In this document: in pieces, positions 51,026-60,758 of the stretch
Layout: each line of letters opens with the position of its first letter
Position numbering within the stretch: the stretch's first letter is position 1
Notes under the pieces: generated by a model
Database searches by the model: none
Seen by the model: the letters and a program-made list of their open reading frames with translations, nothing else
What the model was told of the DNA's origin: nothing
Assembly (NCBI GenBank): GCA_963783505.1
Contig: CAWAOP010000019.1
Coordinates: forward strand, 62,001-126,000
Reading direction: 5' to 3'
Length of the DNA stretch: 64,000 nt
Source: BOG-224 sp963783505
GTDB taxonomy: Bacteria > Acidobacteriota > Terriglobia > Bryobacterales > Bryobacteraceae
Program-made: the position numbers and the translations under genes

Positions 51026-54000
51026 CTACTGTAGCGGCCAGTGCCGCCGTTCTCCGGGTACCAGAGCGCCGGTGGTCTTCCACGTGTTCCAGTCCCACGA
51101 CTGGCCCGTGCTGGCGCCAGTGAACTGGGTGTGGTTGAAGATGTTGTAGGTCTCCACCCGGAACTCCAGCGTGCGCTTCTCGCTCTTAAGAGCGAAGTGC
51201 TTGCTGAAGGTCACGTCCCAATTGTCGATGTGCGTGTTCGGCTCCGGGAACAAGCTGCCCGCTCCCGCGTTGCCGAAGCACTCGAGGTTCTCCCCGACGC
51301 CCGTCCGGTTATTCGCCTGCGGAGTCAGGCTGCAGGGGAACGGTTGCAGTACCGAGGCGTTGTTGAAGATGGCGTTGCCGGGAGTGCCGTTGATCATGCC
51401 CTGCAACGCCGCGGCGGTAGTGGGGCCGCCCTTGAACGTCACTTGGCTACTGATCAGCTCCGGGTTTCCCAGAACGATCAGCCTGGCTCCCTCGGGCGGT
51501 GTGCCGGTGTAGTTCGGCGTCACCAGGTTGGTGGAGTTCGTGTTGCTGAAGCTGAAGCCCGGGTAGCCGACCATGATGTTGCTCCGCCACTGGGTAAGAC
51601 CGGAGACCTGCCAATCGTCGATTACATACCCCAGAGGCTTGAAGCCGAAGAGTCTCTCCGCGATCTTCCCCTCGTCGAGGACGTAATTGAACGTGACCAC
51701 TTGCGGAGTGGGCTGGTAACTGGCCTGCCAGTTCCGGAACTTGTCGGTAAATATATCGCTCCGGCCGGTGAGGCTCATGAGCTTGGAGAAGTTGTACGAG
51801 ATACCGTACGAGATGTGCTTGGTGAAATTGCGCCGTAAGGTGGCCTGAAGCGCGCTGTAATCGGAGCTGCCGGCAAAGTTGGCGTAGCTGCCGGTGGCAT
51901 ACCCCTGGATGGGGCGGAAGTAGTTGTCGTTGTAGTTCCTGCCCGACGCATTGCCCGGCATGTACTGATCCAGGTACGCGTTCAGCGGATTCAAGTAACT
52001 CGTCTGGTACTGGGCGTACATCTGGGCCACGGGGTTTAGGTCGTGGCTGAGCGGCTGATGAAGGTTGTGCTGGAACACGTACCCAACCGACAGAACCGTA
52101 TCGTAACCCAGGTTCTGCTGGACGTTGAAGCTTCCGTTGTAAGCCCCCGGGTACGCCTGAAGACCCGTGATGCTGTACGGACCGTAAGGCGAAATGCCGG
52201 CGACCTGGTTGAGCGGCGGGTTGGAGCCAACCAGCGGGTTGCTCAGTATGCTGTTGACCGTGCCAAAGTACTGTTGCCGGTTCACGGTCCTCGGCGGTTG
52301 GCCGTCCATGCCGATGATGGAGTTGCCTACCGAGCGATTCAGGAACTGGCCGAAGCCGCCGCGGATGGCCGTCTTTCCGTCTCCGAACACGTCCCATGCG
52401 AAGCCGAGGCGGAGAGCGGGCGAGAAAGCATGAACCGAATACATGCCGTACGGAATGTCGGGATTCTTCCCGTCCGATAACTGCATGCCGGTAAAGGGGT
52501 CCGGCGTGGTGGTATAGCCGCCCGTCGAAACTCCGTTGAAGGTGAGCGGTACGAGAAGGCCGGACAGGTAGGTCGGATACATATTTCCTACACCACCGTT
52601 GCCGGTACCGACAAGCGCGTTCGGATTCTGAGACTTGTCCCAGGCATATTGATAGATAGTGGCCGCAGTGTTGGTGGGGCACGCCGCGGTAGCCGTGGAA
52701 ACCGTGCAGTACGGGTAGAAAATGCGCTCCGCCGCCGCTGGGTTGTAAGTGGACGGAACAAACGCCACCGCGTTGTTCCGGTAATCCTTCCAGGGGCCTA
52801 AGTGGTAAAACCGAATGCCCAGGTCCAGCGTCACGCGCCGGCTGACGCGCCAGTTGTCCTGCGCAAAGGCCTCCCAATCCCTGTAATTATTGTCGGCGTA
52901 GTCCCGCTGGCCCTCGGAGTAATTTTGGACGTTGCCGAGGTAGGCGTTGGCCCATCCGTCGTTGGTATCGTGGGGCATCAGCACGTTGCCGCCTCCGAAG
53001 TTGTAGTTCCCGACGTAAGTGCCTTGTTGGGCAGAATCCGGCCGGTAGTCCTCGTACGTCTCCCAATAAACGCCCATCTTCAGGTTGTGCGCGCCGATGA
53101 CCTTGCTGATCGAATTCTGGGCGCTCCAGAAGGTCGCGGGCTCGCTGTAGGGGCAGGCGATTCCGCCACAACTGGTGATGCCGGTACCCGTCTCGCTCAA
53201 TTGGCCGCCTCCGTAACTGACGGTGGGAATCGAAACGATAAAGTTGAGGCTGCCCGGGCCAAGCCCCGCCGGCCGCGGTTGGTTCTGGTCGGCCACGAAG
53301 AGCGGATCGGTCGTAAAGTTGTCAAACGAGGGCGGGTTCAACATTTGCGCCCGGTCCCACTGGCTCTGATCGTGGGGGTAATAGCTCCAGGTGGTGTTGT
53401 CCTTGCCGAACGTGAACTCGTCCACCATAGTCGGGGAAAGCGTGTACGTGCCTCCAAAGGCGTACCCATGCCCCGGATTGGGATGGTCGATAATTACGGG
53501 CGAAAACTTGCCGGTGGAGTCCCTCGCGGGTTGGTTGGCGGCGGTTTCGTTCAGATCGAAGTCGTGATTCCAGCTCGCATGGAAGGCGAACTTCGAGGTA
53601 ACGTTGAAGTCGAAGCGGATCAAATCGTTGCGTCGCGGGTACTTTCCTGCGAATTGCCAGTAGTAGTTTCGCGTGTTGTTGTTGGTGGTACCCGGGCCGC
53701 CCAGCGCGTCAACGTTGCCCGTCGGCAGCCCGGTCGCTTGCGACGTGATGAATGAGGGGCAATTCGACGGGCTGATCAGGTTCGACCCCGTTGCGCCCGA
53801 CGCAACGCCGTTCCACGGCTTTCCGTCGCTGGTCCCCGCCGCGGCATTGCACAGGTTCGGCAGGGGCAGGAAGTTCATCATCGCCTGGCCCCACTTCTGC
53901 GATTGCGCGTCGAAGCTGGAGAGGTACTGAGCAAAGTTCAACTGGCCGGTGGCGCCGGAGTTCGCGCTCGGGGTCATATAAGCGCCCGTCAGGGGGTTCC

Positions 54001-55078
54001 GGAGGGAGTTCGCGATGAATTGGCCGTTCGAGTTGGTGTAGTAAGAGAAATCACCCGCGCGGACGTTGGCGTTCGGCACATCGAGATAGCCGGTGACCGC
54101 TGAGGGCTTCTGCCGCGTGTATTCCTGCGACGCATAAAAGAACATCCTCTTCTTTTGCGTGTTGAACAGGTGCGGGATGTACACCGGTCCGCCCACCTGC
54201 CAGTTCCAGACGAAGAACCGGTACGGCGTCTTCGACCCTCCGCTGTAGTTGGTGAAGAAGTTCTTGGCGTTGAACTCCTCATGGCGCTTGTTGGCGCTGG
54301 CCCCGCCATGGAACTGCTGGCCACCGCCCTTAGTCACGACCGAAACCGTGCCGCCGGCCTTGCGGCCATACTCCGCCTGGTAGTTCGAGGTGAGCACTCG
54401 AATTTCGGCGATCGTATCGACGCTCGGCTCGAAAATCGTGGTTTGATCGGATCCCGGCATCATGTCCGTAATCCCATCTACCACGAAGTTGGTGTTGGCC
54501 GTGCCGCCGCCGTTGATGCTCAGGGTGCCGACCGAGGTCTCGCTGCTGGTCTCGTCGGTTCCCTGGCTCAGGTACGAATTTCCCATGTTCACGCCCGGAA
54601 TCGTTTGAAGAATGGCGAAGAGATCGCGGCCACGCATGGTGATATTGCCAATCTGAGTGCTGTCTACGAGTTTGGAACCCGCGCTGGAACTGGTCTCCAC
54701 GGGGGTCGGTGCCGCGCTAACCTCTATATTTTGCGTCACCGCGCCCAGCGTCAGTTTGAGCCGTCCCAACTCGCGGACCTCACCGGTGGTGAGATCGAGA
54801 TTGTTCGAGGTGAGCGTCTGAAAGCCCGCTCCCGCCTTAATGGTCATATTGTAGACGGCGGGGTCCACGCCGTTGAACCGGAAGATGCCTTCCGCGGTGG
54901 ACGTCGTCAACCGGACAACGCCGGTCGCCGGGTTTTTGATTTCGATGGTTGCATTCGGCACCGCGGCATCGGCAGGATCGACCACGGTACCCTGCAACGT
55001 GGCCCTCGCCTGGCCAAACATCGAGCCGCAGAACAACGCCATAGCGCAAATTGCAAACGCCAATCGTTTTGTTGTCAT
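51026..55078 (-). CDS. Oar-like TonB-dependent receptor, C-terminus frameshifted
   Basis: 1350 aa from ATG 55078 (AGAGG 7 nt upstream, signal peptide LAFAICAMALFCGSMFGQ). It has a regulatory-like domain (RATLQGTVVDPADAAVPNAT), a plug (IRVLTSNYQAEYGRKAGGTV) and a long barrel. The frame ends TTGALVPGERRHWPLQ, without the terminal aromatic residue needed for barrel assembly. In the next frame the expected ending PENGGTGRYSSSAQ then PRLMSMTLRFRF runs to TAG 50977-50979. A one-base loss (or two-base gain) near 51057-51064 explains it. Either a recent lesion or a sequencing error; otherwise the receptor looks intact. Confidence 0.9.
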   Translation of the reverse strand: MTTKRLAFAICAMALFCGSMFGQARATLQGTVVDPADAAVPNATIEIKNPATGVVRLTTSTAEGIFRFNGVDPAVYNMTIKAGAGFQTLTSNNLDLTTGEVRELGRLKLTLGAVTQNIEVSAAPTPVETSSSAGSKLVDSTQIGNITMRGRDLFAILQTIPGVNMGNSYLSQGTDETSSETSVGTLSINGGGTANTNFVVDGITDMMPGSDQTTIFEPSVDTIAEIRVLTSNYQAEYGRKAGGTVSVVTKGGGQQFHGGASANKRHEEFNAKNFFTNYSGGSKTPYRFFVWNWQVGGPVYIPHLFNTQKKRMFFYASQEYTRQKPSAVTGYLDVPNANVRAGDFSYYTNSNGQFIANSLRNPLTGAYMTPSANSGATGQLNFAQYLSSFDAQSQKWGQAMMNFLPLPNLCNAAAGTSDGKPWNGVASGATGSNLISPSNCPSFITSQATGLPTGNVDALGGPGTTNNNTRNYYWQFAGKYPRRNDLIRFDFNVTSKFAFHASWNHDFDLNETAANQPARDSTGKFSPVIIDHPNPGHGYAFGGTYTLSPTMVDEFTFGKDNTTWSYYPHDQSQWDRAQMLNPPSFDNFTTDPLFVADQNQPRPAGLGPGSLNFIVSIPTVSYGGGQLSETGTGITSCGGIACPYSEPATFWSAQNSISKVIGAHNLKMGVYWETYEDYRPDSAQQGTYVGNYNFGGGNVLMPHDTNDGWANAYLGNVQNYSEGQRDYADNNYRDWEAFAQDNWRVSRRVTLDLGIRFYHLGPWKDYRNNAVAFVPSTYNPAAAERIFYPYCTVSTATAACPTNTAATIYQYAWDKSQNPNALVGTGNGGVGNMYPTYLSGLLVPLTFNGVSTGGYTTTPDPFTGMQLSDGKNPDIPYGMYSVHAFSPALRLGFAWDVFGDGKTAIRGGFGQFLNRSVGNSIIGMDGQPPRTVNRQQYFGTVNSILSNPLVGSNPPLNQVAGISPYGPYSITGLQAYPGAYNGSFNVQQNLGYDTVLSVGYVFQHNLHQPLSHDLNPVAQMYAQYQTSYLNPLNAYLDQYMPGNASGRNYNDNYFRPIQGYATGSYANFAGSSDYSALQATLRRNFTKHISYGISYNFSKLMSLTGRSDIFTDKFRNWQASYQPTPQVVTFNYVLDEGKIAERLFGFKPLGYVIDDWQVSGLTQWRSNIMVGYPGFSFSNTNSTNLVTPNYTGTPPEGARLIVLGNPELISSQVTFKGGPTTAAALQGMINGTPGNAIFNNASVLQPFPCSLTPQANNRTGVGENLECFGNAGAGSLFPEPNTHIDNWDVTFSKHFALKSEKRTLEFRVETYNIFNHTQFTGASTGQSWDWNTWKTTGALVPGERRHWPLQ

Positions 55079-55281
55079 AGCTAATCCTCTAGCGCCCCTG
55101 TGAACCGGGAATTTCCACACGGCTATTCCGGATCGGATTGATTGTAACTCCAAACCCATTCGATGGCGCCACATTTTTTTACACTTTTTTTACAGGTTTT
55201 CTTACATCCCGAGCCCCTGGCAGCCTCGGCAGGGGCCACTCCTGCCCCCGCGCGTGCGAGGGGACTGGAGGCCCCTCGAAT

Positions 55282-55295
55282 TGTAAGCGTTTCCA
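55282..55295. promoter_or_regulatory. LacI-family operator-like site
   Basis: TGTAAGCGTTTCCA fits the cre/LacI-type consensus at all but one position and is similar to 35769-35782 upstream of the GH54 gene. It lies about 200 bp upstream of the second receptor. Confidence 0.35.
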
Positions 55296-55371
55296 TGGAT
55301 GCGGCTGGGTGTACACTCGCTACTGGCGAGTGGATTGACCGTGTGATTCGGTGCGAATAGCCTGCGCTCTT

Positions 55372-55422
55372 ACGGTCGCGGCTCGGCTAGTGGCTGAATG
55401 CCGCTCACTGAGCCGCGACCGT
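55372..55422. repeat. REP-like hairpin with 13-bp arms
   Basis: ACGGTCGCGGCTC (55372-55384) and GAGCCGCGACCGT (55410-55422) are perfect inverted copies around a 25-nt loop, followed by GAGGGAGCGG. This looks like an intergenic repeat, not a terminator, since no T tract follows. Confidence 0.65.
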
Positions 55423-55586
55423 GAGGGAGCGGAGGCCCGAGGTCACGCTGCCCGACGCAATATTGGGCGAGGTTCTATAATCGGTTGCAGGAGTGCACGC
55501 GAGGCCCCGGCAGCAGCCATCGGTCGATGGGGGCATGTTCCACGCACCGATCATCCGAGACCTTAATTGAACGGAGATCCAGCCAC

Positions 55587-56498
55587 ATGTATTCCAGACG
55601 CGACCTAGGGAAACTCGCCTTAGGGGCCATACCGGCGATGATGAACGCGGCGAAGATCGATTCGACGGTTCACGGAGTCAGGATTGGACTCCAGACCTAT
55701 ATCTTCACTGGCATTGGACTGCCGCAGGAGGGCATCCTCGATGTCGTCATCAAGTCCATGGTAGATGCGGGCATTGGCGAGGCCGATCTCTACCTCCCCT
55801 TGCTCGTACCGGCCGACCTCGCGAATCGGGCCAACGCTCCCGGGGCCGATCAGGCGGCCCGCGCGCAAGCCCGCCAGGATGTCGCGGCGTGGCGGATGTC
55901 CGCGCCGCTCGACTACTTCCAGGGCATTCGCAAGAAGTTTGCGGACGCGGGCATTGAAATCTGGGGATACAGCGGCGGCTCGGCGGCCACGGACGAAGAC
56001 GCCACCCGTACGTTCGACATCGCTCAGGCGCTCGGCGCTCGGATAATCCCTCTCGCCATACCGCTCTCGGTTGCGCGCCGCATTGCGCCGCTGGCGGAAA
56101 AGCGCGGCGTCCTGGTGGGCTTGCAGGGCAATCCGAATATGAACTCGACCAATCCCGACGCGATCGCCAAGCCGGAGAATTTCGAGGAAGGCGTCGCGAT
56201 TTCGAAGAGCTTCGCGATGGTCATCGATATCGGCGATGCGACGGGCGGCGGGTACGACGCGCTGAAGTTCGTCCGGGAACACCTCGACAAGCTCGTTCTC
56301 ATTTATTTGAAAGATCGAACGAAGGCCCGTCTTAGCGTGCCTTGGGGCGAGGGCGATTCGCCGGTAAAAGAAGTGCTGCAATTGGTCCGCGACAAAAAGC
56401 CCTCGATCCGCTGTTACATAGACGCCGACTACAAGACCACGGACCGCCCCGGCGACGTGAAACGATCGTTCGCTTTCGCAAAATCCGCGTTGGGGTAG
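55587..56498 (+). CDS. Tat-exported sugar phosphate isomerase/epimerase-like TIM barrel
   Basis: 303 aa from ATG 55587 (GGAG 10 nt upstream). Tat leader MYSRRDLGKLALGAIPAM. AP_endonuc_2/xylose-isomerase-like features: RIGLQTYIFTGIGLPQEGIL, the barrel strand IEIWGYSGGSAATDED, ARIIPLAIPLSVARRIAPLA, VLVGLQGNPNM, VIDIGDATGGGYDALKFVRE, and a final CYIDADYKT. Such exported proteins are abundant in Planctomycetes and Acidobacteria, and their substrates are mostly unknown. The 3' end overlaps the convergent CRTAC gene by 70 bp. Confidence 0.82.
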   Translation: MYSRRDLGKLALGAIPAMMNAAKIDSTVHGVRIGLQTYIFTGIGLPQEGILDVVIKSMVDAGIGEADLYLPLLVPADLANRANAPGADQAARAQARQDVAAWRMSAPLDYFQGIRKKFADAGIEIWGYSGGSAATDEDATRTFDIAQALGARIIPLAIPLSVARRIAPLAEKRGVLVGLQGNPNMNSTNPDAIAKPENFEEGVAISKSFAMVIDIGDATGGGYDALKFVREHLDKLVLIYLKDRTKARLSVPWGEGDSPVKEVLQLVRDKKPSIRCYIDADYKTTDRPGDVKRSFAFAKSALG

Positions 56499-58294
56499 CG
56501 ATTGTATGAAGGCGCTGCGGCGACTGGAGCCGGCTTCGGCGTGAACTTCTCGCTTCGAACTATGCCGGAGCCTTCTTTGATTACCACCAACCGATCCGCC
56601 GCGACGCCCGAGACTTTCTTGCGCTTGCCGTTCGGCCAAAGGATATCCAGGTCCGCGGCTTTCTCGGGGCCCAGGCCAAAGTGCAGGCGGCGGTCGTTCA
56701 CCGAAAGGTAGGAGGACTGCGCCAGCACTGCCTGCGCGTTCTTCCGGCCGCCATATGAAGCTACCACCTGCGCGCCGATGGCCGAGCGGTTCGATTCGAC
56801 TCCCGTGAGCAGAACCTTCAGCCAGTGGTTCTCTCCCTTCACGTCGTTTCGCAAGAGGGATGGCGGCTCATTCATGTTCATGATCAGAATGTCCACGTCG
56901 CCATCGTTATCGAAGTCGCCGAACGCCACGCCGCGGCTGCAGTGGGCATCGGAAACGCCGGGGCCGGCTTCGTCAAGGAGTTCCTCGAATTTGCCGTCGC
57001 CCAGATTCCGGAAGACGATGCGCGGCGTTTTGTAAGCGAACTCGGGGAGCTTCCGCTCCACTTCGGGGTAGACCATGCCGCTGGCGATGAAAATATCGGG
57101 CAGACCGTCGTTATCCAAATCCACGATGCCCGCGCCCCAATCGACGAAGCGGGTTTCGACGCCCAAGCCGGCTCGAAGCGTCACGTCCTTGAAGAATCCC
57201 CTGCCGTTGCCCTTGTAAAGCGCGGGGGTGTCGTCGCGAAAGTGGGTCTTGACGATGTCCAGGTTGCCGTCCACGTCGATATCGCCGATGCCCAAGCCCA
57301 TCCCGGACTGTTCCTGGCCGTCTTCGCTGAGCGAGACCCCCGCTTCGAGGCCCATTTCTTTGAACGTACCGTCGTGGTTGTTGCGCAAGAGCAGGCTGGG
57401 AGTGGAGTCGCAGGCGACATAGATATCGGGCCAGCCGTCGCCGTCGAAATCCGTGGCCACCGCCGTCAATTCAAAGCCGGGCTTCGCGAGTAAAACGCCG
57501 GCCTTTTCGCTCACGTCGGTGAAGGTGCCGTCCCCGTTATTGTGATAGAGCCGCGGGGGTTCCTGCGGCGTCTTCAGCATGAAGCAATAGACCGGGACGC
57601 CGCGGTAGTTGCAGTTGGGGTCCTTGCCGCGAATCGGCGTGGTCTTCGGATCGAAAACTATGTAGTGCGAGACGAACAGGTCTAGCCTTCCGTCACGGTC
57701 GTAATCCACCCACGTGCAGCCGGAGCCATAGTGCGTGCCCGGACGGAGCAGGCCGGCTTTCTCGGTGACGTCGGTGAACGTGCCATCGCCATTGTTGTGG
57801 AAGAGAATGTTTTGGCCCCAGGTGGCGATGAAGATGTCGTCGAAGCCGTCGTTATCGTAGTCGCCCACGGTGATGCCGTTGCACCACGCGCTCTTCCCCA
57901 GGCCCGATTTCGCGGTGACATCGGTGAACGTGCCGTCGCGATTGTTGTGATACAGGCGAATGAGGGCCTCGGCGGGCGTGTTTTGCCAGCGGCGGCCGGT
58001 ACCGACGAGGACGTCCTGCCAGCCGTCGTTATCGTAGTCGAGGAACGCCACCCCGCAGCCCATGGAGTCCACGATGTAGTCGTTGAATCCGACGTCGCCG
58101 TAAATAATGGGCGCGCGCAGGCCCGCCTCCTGCGCTACGTCGACGAAGTGCGCGTCGAACGGAAGACCCGATGGCTTTCCGCGAGGAGCGGCCTTGACGC
58201 CGCGCGTCGCCATCCCCTGCGACTGCCGCCCGCGCGCCTGAATGCCTGCGCCGAGCGCGCCGAAGGGGAGAGCCATCAATTGGCGGCGGGTCAT
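56429..58294 (-). CDS. CRTAC-type protein (VCBS/FG-GAP repeats plus ASPIC/UnbV)
   Basis: 621 aa from ATG 58294, with a Tat-like leader (MTRRQLMALPFGALGAGI). At least six FG-GAP/VCBS blades with Ca-binding DxDxDGxxD loops (FLDYDNDGWQDVLVG, GDYDNDGFDDIFIATWG, VDYDRDGRLDLFVS, DFDGDGWPDIYVACD, DIDVDGNLDIVK, DLDNDGLPDIFIA). The C-terminal ASPIC/UnbV domain is NHWLKVLLTGVESNRSAIGA and LHFGLGPEKAADLDILWPNG. A surface propeller frequent in Acidobacteria; no enzymatic role is established. Confidence 0.92.
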   Translation of the reverse strand: MTRRQLMALPFGALGAGIQARGRQSQGMATRGVKAAPRGKPSGLPFDAHFVDVAQEAGLRAPIIYGDVGFNDYIVDSMGCGVAFLDYDNDGWQDVLVGTGRRWQNTPAEALIRLYHNNRDGTFTDVTAKSGLGKSAWCNGITVGDYDNDGFDDIFIATWGQNILFHNNGDGTFTDVTEKAGLLRPGTHYGSGCTWVDYDRDGRLDLFVSHYIVFDPKTTPIRGKDPNCNYRGVPVYCFMLKTPQEPPRLYHNNGDGTFTDVSEKAGVLLAKPGFELTAVATDFDGDGWPDIYVACDSTPSLLLRNNHDGTFKEMGLEAGVSLSEDGQEQSGMGLGIGDIDVDGNLDIVKTHFRDDTPALYKGNGRGFFKDVTLRAGLGVETRFVDWGAGIVDLDNDGLPDIFIASGMVYPEVERKLPEFAYKTPRIVFRNLGDGKFEELLDEAGPGVSDAHCSRGVAFGDFDNDGDVDILIMNMNEPPSLLRNDVKGENHWLKVLLTGVESNRSAIGAQVVASYGGRKNAQAVLAQSSYLSVNDRRLHFGLGPEKAADLDILWPNGKRKKVSGVAADRLVVIKEGSGIVRSEKFTPKPAPVAAAPSYNRYPNADFAKANDRFTSPGRSVVL

Positions 58295-58396
58295 GAACCT
58301 AAGGATATCGAACTGCGCAACGGGCGCGCCGGCAAGGGTATCTCACCCGGCGCGGCAGACTCTGTCCACTCATTGACTTGGTTTGCATCCCGTGAT

Positions 58397-58787
<391 letters not shown>

Positions 58788-58795
<8 letters not shown>

Positions 58796-59801
58796 CACAA
58801 GACGCAGTTTCCTGCACGCCGCCACGGCGATGGCGGCTGGGTTGGGCGGAGCGGCCAGTGGGTCTGGGCAAGCTCCGGCGCCCCAGACTCCGGCGCAAGG
58901 CGTGGGACAAGGCGCCGCACAAGGGCAAGGCCGCGGAGGCCGAGGGCAGCAACCGGCCGGACCGCCCAAGCCGGCGTCGGAAGTCCAGGTCCCGAAGATG
59001 AAGTTCGGCGGCGTGGAAATAAGCCGGGTAGTCCTGGGCGTGAACCCCTTTTACGGCTTCGCGCATTTCAACAACAACTACGGCGCGATGATGAAGGAAT
59101 GGTACACGCCCGAGCGCGTATGCGGGGTCATGCACCAGTGCAACAGGTTCGGCATCAACGCCTTCAATTATGTGCACCTCGATCGCGGTCCGCAGGATTT
59201 GGAGCGCTTCCAGGCCGAGGGCGGACAGATGCACCTGATCGTCCAGGCTACGGCGGGCGTGGATATCGCTTCTCTCGTTAAAGCGATCAAGCCGCTGGCG
59301 CTGCAGCGCCAGGGAGAGGTGGTCGATACCGCCTACCAGAACGGCCAGATGGACACAGTTAAAGAATGGTGCAAGCAGGCGCGGGATCTGGGCGTGCAGG
59401 TCGGCGTGGGCTCTCACATTCCCGAAGTGATCGCCAAGGTGGAAGAGGAAAACTGGGACGTCGATTTTTATTCCGGTTGCGTATACAACCGCAGGCGCAC
59501 CACCGAAGAATGGAAAAAGGTCCTGGGCGGCGAGTTAGTCGAGATGCAGGGCGAGTGTTACCTGCAAAACGATCCGCCGCGTATGTACAAAGTTCTGAAG
59601 CAGACCAGGAAGCCCTGTTTCGCATTCAAGATCCTGGCCGCCGGACGCCTCAACGACCGCCAGATCGATCAGGCCTTCCGCACGGCATTCGACAGCATCA
59701 AGCCGACCGACGGCGTATACGTCGGCATGTTCCCGCATATGAAAGACGAGGTGCGGGAGAACGCCGAGCGGGTGCATCGGATACTGACGCCGGGGGTGTG
59801 A
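58788..59801 (+). CDS. Tat-exported aldo/keto reductase-like protein
   Basis: 337 aa. Leader MSDTRRSFLHAATAMAAGLG, then about 40 residues of GQ/GRG linker (AQGQGRGGRGQQPAG). The domain KMKFGGVEISRVVLGVNPFY and ARDLGVQVGVGSHIPEVIAK, ending ILAAGRLNDRQIDQAFRTAF and MFPHMKDEVRENAERVHRIL, fits a divergent aldo/keto reductase-type barrel seen in Acidobacteria. The catalytic Asp-Tyr-Lys-His tetrad is not convincingly conserved. Its 3' 264 bp are repeated at 61123-61386. Confidence 0.7.
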
Positions 59802-59832
59802 GGGGGGAGCGCAATGCCACCCGGTTTCCGTG

Positions 59833-59956
59833 GTGGGGCGGACCCCCTGGTCCGCGCGGGTCCCCCCGGACCCGCTTTGCGCCGAAGAATCAACGATCGC
59901 ATTTCACTCGACAGGCCGACGGGGGCGTCGGCCGCGGACCAGGGGGTCCGCCCCAC
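59833..59956. repeat. Palindromic element with 24-bp terminal inverted repeats
   Basis: GTGGGGCGGACCCCCTGG then TCCGCG at the left end and CGCGGACCAGGGGG then TCCGCCCCAC at the right end are perfect inverted copies of 24 bp. The interior carries CGGGTCCCCCC-type and GACGGGGGCGTC-type short palindromes. A MITE- or REPIN-like intergenic element between the reductase and DUF433; copied with the larger duplication at 61418. Confidence 0.85.
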
Positions 59957-60000
59957 CTTGAATTCAGGACTCCCGTCGATGTCTCAACCGGCCGTGCCAG

Positions 60001-60228
60001 GTGAGGGACACTAAGTACGTGACGCAAGCGATTACGAGAGACCCGGAGACGATGCACGGCGAACCCGTGTTCCTCGGAACGCGGGTGCCCGTGCAGACGC
60101 TTTTTGACTACATCGAGGGCGGCGATACTATCGAGGAGTTCTTGCAGGGCTTCCCGACGGTCTCGCGCAGTCTGGCACTGGAAGCGCTCGCCGAAGCCAG
60201 AAGGCTCCTGCTTGCGTCCGCCGCATGA
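60001..60228 (+). CDS. DUF433 antitoxin, copy 1
   Basis: 75 aa from GTG 60001; GTG 60019 is an alternative. TRDPETMHGEPVFLGTRVPV, QTLFDYIEGGDTIEEFLQGF and PTVSRSLALEALAEA match DUF433. The toxin ATG overlaps its stop (ATGA), but that toxin is cut after 19 codons, so this antitoxin is orphaned unless it can work with a toxin elsewhere. Confidence 0.86.
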   Translation: MRDTKYVTQAITRDPETMHGEPVFLGTRVPVQTLFDYIEGGDTIEEFLQGFPTVSRSLALEALAEARRLLLASAA

Positions 60229-60284
60229 AGCTGCTCCTCGACGAGTGCGTTGACGAGCGGTTACGGCTACTCCCCAAGGCTTAG
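60225..60284 (+). pseudogene. DUF5615 toxin, truncated to 19 codons
   Basis: MKLLLDECVDERLRLLPKA then TAG. The first 15 residues match the start of the copy at 61810, including the Asp-Glu site. The duplication boundary is at 60268, after which the sequence belongs to the convergent DUF3368 gene. Confidence 0.85.
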
Positions 60285-60755
60285 AAGGATCATCCGGTAG
60301 TGCTCGTCGCGCAGCCAGAAACCGGCCTTTCGAAGGTCGTCGAGTTTTGGCCGGACAGCGGGGATCAGATGCCTGGCTTTGGCCATTCGATAGATGCCGG
60401 GTGTGCGGATGACGTTGGCGCCAACCGCCGCGGCGGCCCGAATGCCATCTCCGTCGTCCATCAGCAGGGCCGGTGAGCGAAGTTCGGTCGCCAGCACGAT
60501 GGCCTCGCTCTCTCCGAGGTGAAGGCCGCGTTCTCGAAGCTGAATGGCTTCCGAGATATTGCTTACGTCCCTGACCTTCATCCAAGACGCCGTCGCTGCC
60601 TGAACGGCGTGAGCTACCGGGAGGCTGGGGCCGCCGGCAGCGACCTCCTGAAGAACGGCTCGCGGGATTGCGATTTCAGCGAAAAGATCGCGAAGAAGCG
60701 CAAAATCGCCTAGCGCGGCCAGGTAGACGAGAGGACTGGTGTTGGAAACGACCAA
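60267..60755 (-). CDS. DUF3368 PIN-domain toxin
   Basis: 162 aa. VVSNTSPLVYLAALGDFALL is the DUF3368 PIN start with the N-T-S-P-L motif. IPRAVLQEVAAG provides the Glu, GLHLGESEAIVLATEL the second acidic pair, and LLMDDGDGIRAAAAVGANVI the C-terminal Asp site. It is 3 bp downstream of a UPF0175 antitoxin, the standard partner. The stop codon lies on the left boundary of the segment inserted between the 731-bp repeats. Confidence 0.9.
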   Translation of the reverse strand: MVVSNTSPLVYLAALGDFALLRDLFAEIAIPRAVLQEVAAGGPSLPVAHAVQAATASWMKVRDVSNISEAIQLRERGLHLGESEAIVLATELRSPALLMDDGDGIRAAAAVGANVIRTPGIYRMAKARHLIPAVRPKLDDLRKAGFWLRDEHYRMILLSLGE

Positions 60756-60758
60756 GGA

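Larger units (their letters stand above)
55079..55586. other. Intergenic region with operator-like and hairpin sequences
   Basis: 508 bp between the divergent receptor and TIM-barrel genes. It contains a LacI-operator-like site (55282-55295) and a long REP-like hairpin (55372-55422). Short ORFs here lack homology or a ribosome binding site. Confidence 0.5.
59538..60268 (+). repeat. 731-bp direct repeat, copy 1
   Basis: Begins inside the reductase gene (GTCGAGATGCAGG) and ends inside the truncated DUF5615 gene (GGTTACGGCT). It matches 61123-61853 at a fixed offset of 1585 bp with only scattered substitutions. It contains the reductase 3' end, a TIR element, the DUF433 gene and the DUF5615 start. 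Confidence 0.95.

Noticed and set aside
55138..55338. Short overlapping plus-strand ORFs upstream of the TIM-barrel gene
   Set aside because: No ribosome binding site; composition follows intergenic repeats and the operator-like site.
57731..58396. N-terminal half of the long ORF ending in the isomerase fragment
   Set aside because: This part is antisense to the CRTAC gene and shows VCBS-antisense patterns; only codons after about 58397 match an isomerase.
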